Source: JANMQK01 sp031370485 (lineage in GTDB: Bacteria; Acidobacteriota; Polarisedimenticolia; Gp22-AA2). Taken from it: 9,975 nucleotides of DNA. A program made the translations under genes and the position numbers. The stretch's first letter is position 1, and each line of letters starts with the position of its first letter. A model generated the notes under the pieces. That model was not told the origin of the DNA and did no database searches. It saw only the letters and a list, made by a program, of their open reading frames with translations. Location: positions 1 to 9,975 of the forward strand of contig JANMQK010000320.1 in NCBI GenBank assembly GCA_031370485.1, in the 5' to 3' direction. Of the stretch, positions 5,922 through 9,975 are shown in pieces.

Positions 5922-6272
5922 TCATTTCCGATCCGTCTCGAATTCCCAGTGCATTTCGCGGCTGAGCCTCTCAGCAACTTGCGCCCAGCTGTCTCCCGAG
6001 CAGCGTGAGAGCAGGTCGCGAACGGCTGCTTCGACGCTGGCCCACGACACATGGTTCAGGATTAAGTAGCCGCGGCCCCAACGAGTACCTTGGTCCCGAG
6101 CCAGAGCACGCGGAGTGATAGCGACGAATGAGAAGACTTCCGCGCCGCCTTGACCCTTCGGCCCGATGCTCGCTTCAACCAGCACCGCAACGTCAGCTGG
6201 GTCCCCTGGCTCCTGGCGTTGAGGCAGATCGGGGCTGCGCAAGGACTTCAGTTCTGGAATGACTGTGCCCAT
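5922..6272 (-). CDS. Imm8-type immunity protein
   Basis: 116 aa, matching the Imm8 family of polymorphic-toxin immunity proteins. Recognisable conserved positions are LKSLRSPDL (8-16), SIGPKGQGGAEVFSFVAITP (35-54), WGRGYLIL (65-72), SWAQVAERLSR (95-105) and the closing HWEFE (108-112). Such proteins bind and block a cognate secreted or contact-delivered toxin, usually encoded directly upstream. Here no toxin, Rhs or polymorphic-toxin gene is seen on either side, so this is an orphan immunity gene, of the kind carried as defence against competitors' toxins. The ATG at 6272 has GGGAAGG about ten bases upstream, which is loose. It is flanked on both sides by attC-like elements. The family call is good; the partner toxin cannot be named. 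Confidence 0.8.
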   Translation of the reverse strand: MGTVIPELKSLRSPDLPQRQEPGDPADVAVLVEASIGPKGQGGAEVFSFVAITPRALARDQGTRWGRGYLILNHVSWASVEAAVRDLLSRCSGDSWAQVAERLSREMHWEFETDRK

Positions 6273-6313
6273 GATTAAATGCCTTCCCTATACGTCAGGC
6301 GCTCTGGGCTGGC

Positions 6314-6383
6314 GCGCAACACCCGCCCGAGCAACTCTGTTTGCTCAGGGGGCGTGCCCGCCGTCGAGTTCATGCGGTTAGCC
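6314..6383 (-). repeat. attC-like element behind the 239-aa gene
   Basis: It begins nine bases after the stop of the 239-aa gene. On the minus strand it runs from GGCTAAC to GTTGCGC (70 nt), so AAC and GTT face each other as in attC cores; each core has one or two departures from RYYYAAC/GTTRRRY. Its first 24 nt (6356-6379) are the copy of 5893-5916. The inner arms pair only weakly. The Imm8 start lies 42 bases beyond. It could equally be another kind of short palindromic repeat. Confidence 0.35.
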
Positions 6384-6392
6384 GGCACCGAC

Positions 6393-7112
6393 TCAGTCGC
6401 CGATCGTTTGAGCGACGCCCTGCAGCTCTTCCCGCTGCTTCGCGGTAAGGTTGGCGGATCGCCTGGAGTAGGTCCGAAACCGTTTTGCAACCGCCGACCG
6501 CTTCCCAAGCGACGCAGCCGCCAACTGCCGTGCGATCAGAAGGACGTCATCACCGCTTGCGCGCTCCAAATAGGCATCGACTGCCTGCGCTGTCCAGGTG
6601 TCGATGTCACGATGGGGATAGTCGCGAAGAACCTTTTTGGTCAGACTGTCCGCCATCACGGCCATGATATTGTACCTCTCGAGTGATTTCGTCGAATCCC
6701 GGATCGCCGCCGTAAGGGTTTGAAAGTATGGTCCGAAGCCAAGGTGCTTGCCCGCAAGCGTGAAATCACGACACCAGCGCGGACCAGGATCTTGGTCGCA
6801 GGGCTCCAAGTCCGCCGACCACGCCTTGAGCCATGGCATGCAGAGCTGCTCACAAAAGAGGTTGATCTGACCCTGTTGGGATTTACCCAGGGTGGTCAGC
6901 TTGGAATCGATCGGCTCACATGCGACCACTGAGTCCCCTACTACATCATCGAAGTCGGGACCGTACCTGACCCCTTCGTCGGCGAGGCGCTTTGCAAACT
7001 CGACGTGATGCAAAGCAACCCCGCCCCACTCGTCACCGTTTGCACCGAGGGATAGGGCAACGGAACTGAGCATCGCTATAGCTGCCCAGCGATGACATGG
7101 AAGTGGTTTCAT
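6393..7112 (-). CDS. Secreted 239-aa protein of unknown function
   Basis: The ATG at 7112 is chosen because AAGGGA lies about eight bases upstream and because it begins a signal peptide (MKPLPCHRWAAIAMLSSVALSLGA), so the product is probably exported. The mature part has five cysteines (C65, C87, C91, C105, C114), four of them packed in residues 87-114 (LFCEQLCMPW, LEPCDQD, PRWCRDF), which suggests disulphide bonds in the periplasm. The second half is helical (AIRDSTKSLERYNIMAVMADSL, then residues 172-202) and ends in a basic stretch (KRFRTYSRRS). I recognise no family or catalytic motif. Upstream lies a perfect GTTRRRY core; close downstream lies an attC-like repeat. This placement is like that of a gene cassette. 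Confidence 0.75.
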   Translation of the reverse strand: MKPLPCHRWAAIAMLSSVALSLGANGDEWGGVALHHVEFAKRLADEGVRYGPDFDDVVGDSVVACEPIDSKLTTLGKSQQGQINLFCEQLCMPWLKAWSADLEPCDQDPGPRWCRDFTLAGKHLGFGPYFQTLTAAIRDSTKSLERYNIMAVMADSLTKKVLRDYPHRDIDTWTAQAVDAYLERASGDDVLLIARQLAAASLGKRSAVAKRFRTYSRRSANLTAKQREELQGVAQTIGD

Positions 7113-7128
7113 GCAATGTCCCTTCGGT

Positions 7129-7196
7129 GCATCTAACGCTCCACCCCGCCCCCGCCAAGCGAGCGCGATTTGCGGTCCGCCGCGAGCCCGTTGCCC
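7129..7196 (-). repeat. attC-like element upstream of the 239-aa gene
   Basis: Read on the minus strand, GGGCAAC (7190-7196) and GTTAGAT (7131-7137) face each other 68 nt apart. GTTAGAT is a perfect GTTRRRY core, and the surrounding GCGTTAGATGC is the form known at the right end of classical integron cassettes. Next to the cores, GCTC and GAGC can pair, with a 2-nt bulge. The centre of the element folds poorly, so the left half may be wrong. Confidence 0.35.
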
Positions 7197-7287
7197 ATCG
7201 CCGCCTGCGTGTGGTAGTCGGGCCACCCAACCCCTCAAGCACCATTGAGCCACGAGGCATCAGGAGCACGCTTCGTCTCGAGGACCT

Positions 7288-7461
7288 TCACACCTTCGGC
7301 GTTTTGTCCGCGAGCGAATTCCGCACGAGAGCGACCACTCCGATGGCGATGAACGCGAGCCCGATATACCAGAACGCGCGGGTGCCGCTCATTCCAACTG
7401 CCAGGCACGCGATACCAAGCACCAAAAAGACCGGCACCCCATGTCGCGTGAGCCTGCTCAC
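7288..7461 (-). CDS. 57-aa two-helix membrane protein
   Basis: The GTG at 7461 is preceded by AGGAG with eight bases of spacing. The product begins MSRLTRHGVPVFLVLGIACL, has a first membrane helix at about 9-24 and, after MSGTRAFW, a second at about 32-46 (YIGLAFIAIGVVALV), and ends in a charged tail, RNSLADKTPKV. By the positive-inside rule both ends would face the cytoplasm. No family is recognised; such short helical hairpins are common and often regulate or stabilise other membrane proteins. It is easily missed because of its length and GTG start. Confidence 0.65.
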   Translation of the reverse strand: MSRLTRHGVPVFLVLGIACLAVGMSGTRAFWYIGLAFIAIGVVALVRNSLADKTPKV

Positions 7462-7484
7462 CGCACCACTCCTGCTGCCTCCAT

Positions 7485-7586
7485 GGCCACAACGTCGCCA
7501 CCATCGTTCTTGCCAACAAGCTCACCCGAATCACCTCGGCCGTCCCGCAAAACAACGCTGCCCTCAAGAAGCTGACCGCGGCCTGA
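7485..7586 (+). pseudogene. Remnant of an IS110-family transposase C-terminus
   Basis: The frame reads GHNVATIVLANKLTRITSAV, then PQNNAALKKLTAA and TGA. NVAxVxLANKxxRIxWAV is the usual C-terminal end of IS110/IS1111-type transposases after the catalytic Ser region; here the Trp is lost and the rest of the transposase is absent. It overlaps the region upstream of the 57-aa gene on the other strand. The fragment is short (33 codons), so this is a tentative call. Confidence 0.4.
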
Positions 7587-8424
7587 GACCGCTCCACGGT
7601 TCGCGGAGACGACCACGCTCCAGGCTGCTTCGTGTACGACACGGTGATCGCGCGTCGGTCCTGCCCGGGGTGGACGGAACTGGTTCGTAGCCACGTCTTC
7701 GTCGAGGCAGACGTTGGCGTCCTTGCTGGCTGCTTGCATTCTCTGTTCGGGATCGAGGCCTCGGACGATCAATTGAGATAGGGGGCCGAACGAGCGCGCG
7801 GGCTCCGACAAGCTCAGCCGGGCCGCAGCGTCATCCACACTGGCACCTCCGGGGGAAGGTAGTGGATGGATTCTATCAGCGACCGCAATCACAATCCACC
7901 CGAACCAATCCAGTCGTCTCACACACGGACCGCCTTTCGTGCCCTTATTCTAGGGCTGAAAGGTGTCTAGTCGAAATGGGGGTCAGACCAGAGCGAAGTC
8001 ACGCCAAATGGACCGAACCACGCTTCTCCCGCAAGCTCAGTCAGCCTATTTCGGTGGAGGCGTCGAGGGCTGGCTGTCCGGAGCCCTCGGTTGCGTTGAG
8101 GCTACCACCGATCGGGGCCCTGGGGGACCAGCGGAAAAGGGTGACGGAGTGCGGAGCCCAAATCGGAAGGGACGGGGCTGTACGGCCGTATAGGTGTCAC
8201 CGCAGTAGCATGTAGGCTGGGCTATCCCACGCTCACATGCGGGAAGTGGCCCGACCCGTCGCCGGCTCTCCGACGGCACCCAGAGAGCGAGAGAGTGCAG
8301 GTGGCCATGGAGGGGCCCCACGTCGTCTACCGCTGGGCTCTCCGCACAGCACCGTCCGGTCGAACAGGGCGACGTCAGTTGGGTGATGTCGCGCGACGTT
8401 CGATACTTCCGGGGGGGACGAAGA
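7587..8424. other. About 0.8 kb without a convincing gene
   Basis: No open frame here shows a domain, a good ribosome binding site or protein-like composition. At 7976-7990 the sequence AATGGGGGTCAGACC resembles the GGGGTCAGACC motif often seen at RAYT/REP-type elements. A perfect 8-bp hairpin lies at 8064-8089. Further on, GGTGAC (about 8140-8145) and GTCACC (about 8195-8200) could pair around a GC-rich core containing the palindrome ACGGCCGT. It may hold decayed mobile-element sequence or an unrecognised structured RNA. Confidence 0.35.
8064..8089. other. Perfect 8-bp hairpin in the gene-free stretch
   Basis: CGAGGGCT pairs fully with AGCCCTCG around a 10-nt loop. No T-run follows on either strand, so it is not an ordinary terminator. 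Its role is unknown. Confidence 0.4.
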
Positions 8425-8453
8425 GGCGGGCTCCTGTTAACCAGGGGCCCGCC
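8425..8453 (-). terminator. Terminator hairpin of the tRNA-Asn gene
   Basis: GGCGGGC (8425-8431) pairs with GCCCGCC (8447-8453), and the inner CCTG/CAGG extends the stem to about 12 bp around TTAAC. It lies 20 bases past the tRNA 3' end in the tRNA direction and is followed by the pyrimidine-rich TCTTCGTCCCC rather than a clean T-run. Confidence 0.55.
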
Positions 8454-8473
8454 GGTTTGGGAAGGATGAGGTC

Positions 8474-8548
<75 letters not shown>

Positions 8549-8645
8549 ACATTGGTCGGACTGCATATCCTCCGGGGCCGGGCACCTGGCCATGGCGTAT
8601 AAAGATGATACAGGCCGAACACGCCACATACGCCGGAGACTGGTC

Positions 8646-8674
8646 ATTCTAAGGAAGCGGCGGACCCGGGTCAA
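8646..8674 (-). promoter_or_regulatory. Sigma-70-type promoter for tRNA-Asn
   Basis: On the minus strand TTGACC (8669-8674) and TAGAAT (8646-8651) are separated by exactly 17 bp, close to the consensus TTGACA/TATAAT. Transcription would start near 8639 and give a leader of about 90 nt before the tRNA. That leader contains the inverted pair GGCGTAT/ATACGCC (8594-8600 and 8628-8634). Confidence 0.6.
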
Positions 8675-8769
8675 TAGCCGTCTCTTTGGGACGAGAGGCT
8701 GCGGCGATCACCCTTTCGTGATCGGGGCGCCTGCATCCACACTGCCCGCCCTTGGGACTCCGCGGCCAT

Positions 8770-9816
8770 TCAGCGGGCCGGGTGCAGGAAGTCGTCGACC
8801 GTCCGGATGAACAGCGACGGCTGGTCGACGAAGGTCATGTGGCCGCTCTGGGGGAAGAGGACGAGCTTCGACCCGGGGATCTTCTCGTGCATCTCGCGCG
8901 ACATGGCGGGGTCGCACTCGTCGTGGTCGCCGGCAGTGATGAGGGTCGGGACGCGCAGCGCCGGCAGCCGGTCGGCGTACTCGACAGAGACGAGGTTGCC
9001 GTCCACGACGAACTCACCGTGCGATCCCCACATCTCGCGGTAGAGATCCCAGGACATGTTCCCCGCGCTGCCCGGGTCGTAGCCGGGGTCGGGGCGTCTC
9101 TGGTACAGGTACGGGAAATAGCCCTCGCCCCAGGCGGCCTTCATGTACTCCTCGGTATAGCGGTTCTTCTCGTAATCCTTCCCGTGGCCGAAGAGGCCGG
9201 CTTTCTCGAGCGTGTCGATGCGCTTCAGCAGTTCGGGCGGCATCTTCTCTTTCATGCGGAGGAAGACGTCGTTCAGCTCGCGCGTGCTGTGGAAGGTGCT
9301 GCAGAGGACCAGCCGGCTGAGGTTCGCCTGGTACTTGAAGGCGTAGGCCTGCGCCAGGACCCCGCCGAACGAGTGGCCAAGAAGCGCCACCTTGCCCAGC
9401 CCCAGGGCGTGCCGGACCGCTTCGACATCCTCGACCATCGCCTCGACGGTGTAGCCCTTGGGGTCTTCCAGCTTCTCTGACTTGCCCGAGCCGCGCTCGT
9501 CGATGAAGACAAGCCGGTTGCGCCGCGCCAGCGGCAGCAGATACGGGAGGAAATAATCGTGCGACGCGCCGGGCCCGCCATGCACGACGAAAAGCGGCGC
9601 CCCGCGCCCGACCGACTCGTAGTAGATGAGCACTCCGTTCGCATCGACGAACCCTGACTGGATCGGATACACGCCGGCTCCCGCGGACTTGCCCGGCGCC
9701 GCGGCGGCTGGTTTTGCGCGGGGTTTCCGGGTGGAGGCGGCGAAAGACTCCGCAGCGCCAGCGATCGCAAAGGCGGCGACAATAAAAACGAGGACGGATG
9801 GCAGCAAGCGGCGCAT
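8770..9816 (-). CDS. Secreted alpha/beta hydrolase, proline iminopeptidase type
   Basis: 348 aa. A signal peptide (MRRLLPSVLVFIVAAFAIAG) and an Ala/Lys-rich linker are followed by an alpha/beta-hydrolase domain. The oxyanion motif HGGPG (79-83) and the nucleophile elbow GHSFGG (147-152, Ser149) are those of the proline iminopeptidase/S33 group. The acid is D297 or D299 in GDHDECD and the base is H326 in QSGHM. The DERGSGKSEK motif (106-115) also fits S33. It should cleave a small amide or ester substrate, such as N-terminal Pro from peptides, outside the cytoplasmic membrane; the real substrate is not visible. The ATG at 9816 has GGAGG seven bases upstream; an in-frame start 15 codons earlier would lie inside pyrE and lacks a site. 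It lies 34 bp after pyrE on the same strand and is probably co-transcribed. Confidence 0.9.
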   Translation of the reverse strand: MRRLLPSVLVFIVAAFAIAGAAESFAASTRKPRAKPAAAAPGKSAGAGVYPIQSGFVDANGVLIYYESVGRGAPLFVVHGGPGASHDYFLPYLLPLARRNRLVFIDERGSGKSEKLEDPKGYTVEAMVEDVEAVRHALGLGKVALLGHSFGGVLAQAYAFKYQANLSRLVLCSTFHSTRELNDVFLRMKEKMPPELLKRIDTLEKAGLFGHGKDYEKNRYTEEYMKAAWGEGYFPYLYQRRPDPGYDPGSAGNMSWDLYREMWGSHGEFVVDGNLVSVEYADRLPALRVPTLITAGDHDECDPAMSREMHEKIPGSKLVLFPQSGHMTFVDQPSLFIRTVDDFLHPAR

Positions 9817-9850
9817 GCGGTCTCCTCCGGATTGCACGATGTGCTGGTCC

Positions 9851-9975
9851 CTACAGACCAAACTCGCTTTTCTGGAATAGCGGCAGGTAACGGTAGCGCG
9901 AGAGCGCGTCGGCGCCCCCCTGCTCGCGGTCGACGACGGCGATCACGGCGGCGACTTCGAGCCCGGCCTCTTCGG
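9851..9975 (-). CDS. pyrE: Orotate phosphoribosyltransferase, C-terminal end (partial)
   Basis: Only the last 40 codons are in the window. They read EEAGLEVAAVIAVVDREQGG, then ADALSRYRYLPLFQKSEFGL and TAG. The VVDREQGGADAL segment is the conserved strand and turn after the PRPP-binding region of PyrE, and FxKSEFGL is a usual end. The enzyme converts orotate and PRPP to OMP in pyrimidine synthesis in the cytoplasm. The fragment is short, but the motif is distinctive. The secreted hydrolase gene follows after 34 bp in the same direction. Confidence 0.75.
   Translation of the reverse strand, partial: EEAGLEVAAVIAVVDREQGGADALSRYRYLPLFQKSEFGL

Noticed and set aside
7458..7922. Minus-strand ORF of 154 codons
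   Set aside because: Composition is not protein-like, no ribosome binding site is seen, and it runs antisense to the IS110-like tail; kept as non-coding.
8705..8724. Hairpin CGATCAC/GTGATCG as terminator of the hydrolase gene
   Set aside because: Only 7 bp and no T-run after it in the gene's direction; too weak to call.
8752..9480. Plus-strand ORF of 242 codons
   Set aside because: Antisense shadow of the alpha/beta hydrolase, with no domain of its own.

Overview
This is a GC-rich bacterial window that probably comes from an uncultivated soil or subsurface organism. Nothing in it fixes the phylum. The mixture of a housekeeping MreB, a peroxiredoxin, an envelope beta-propeller and many short orphan genes would fit Rokubacteria, Acidobacteria or Myxococcota-like genomes, but that is an inference from gene style only.

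Layout. At the left edge (+ strand) is the front of an ammonium transporter whose reading frame runs without a stop into the tail of a rhodanese domain. It is followed by a complete 1-Cys peroxiredoxin with its own extended -10 and a strong ribosome binding site. From about 1.3 to 2.4 kb lies an accessory stretch. Three degenerate copies of one ~105-bp segment, which look like the C-terminal tail of a tyrosine recombinase, all lie on the + strand and alternate with small genes: a 63-aa protein with four DnaJ-type CxxCxGxG knuckles (-), a 104-aa unknown (+), then mreB (-) preceded by a second mini zinc-finger protein. No full recombinase is present.

From 3.6 to 7.5 kb almost every gene is on the minus strand: a secreted YVTN/YncE-like beta-propeller, a very basic 106-aa protein with a TTG start, a 62-aa protein, a lone Imm8-type immunity protein, a 239-aa secreted cysteine-containing protein and a 57-aa two-helix membrane protein. 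The gaps behind the immunity gene and the 239-aa gene carry a shared 24-nt motif (21/24 identical) close after the stop codon. Together with a perfect GTTRRRY core upstream of the 239-aa gene, this suggests a degenerate integron-cassette (attC-like) array. A short IS110-like transposase tail and about 0.8 kb with no convincing gene follow.

The right end is ordinary: a tRNA-Asn(GTT) with a clear promoter and terminator, a secreted alpha/beta hydrolase of the proline iminopeptidase type, and the C-terminus of orotate phosphoribosyltransferase (pyrE) just upstream of it in the same direction.

The interest lies in the middle: recombinase-tail repeats and attC-like repeats partition small orphan genes (mini zinc-finger proteins, an immunity gene without its toxin, small envelope proteins). 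This looks like a worn accessory-gene landing zone rather than one intact new system.
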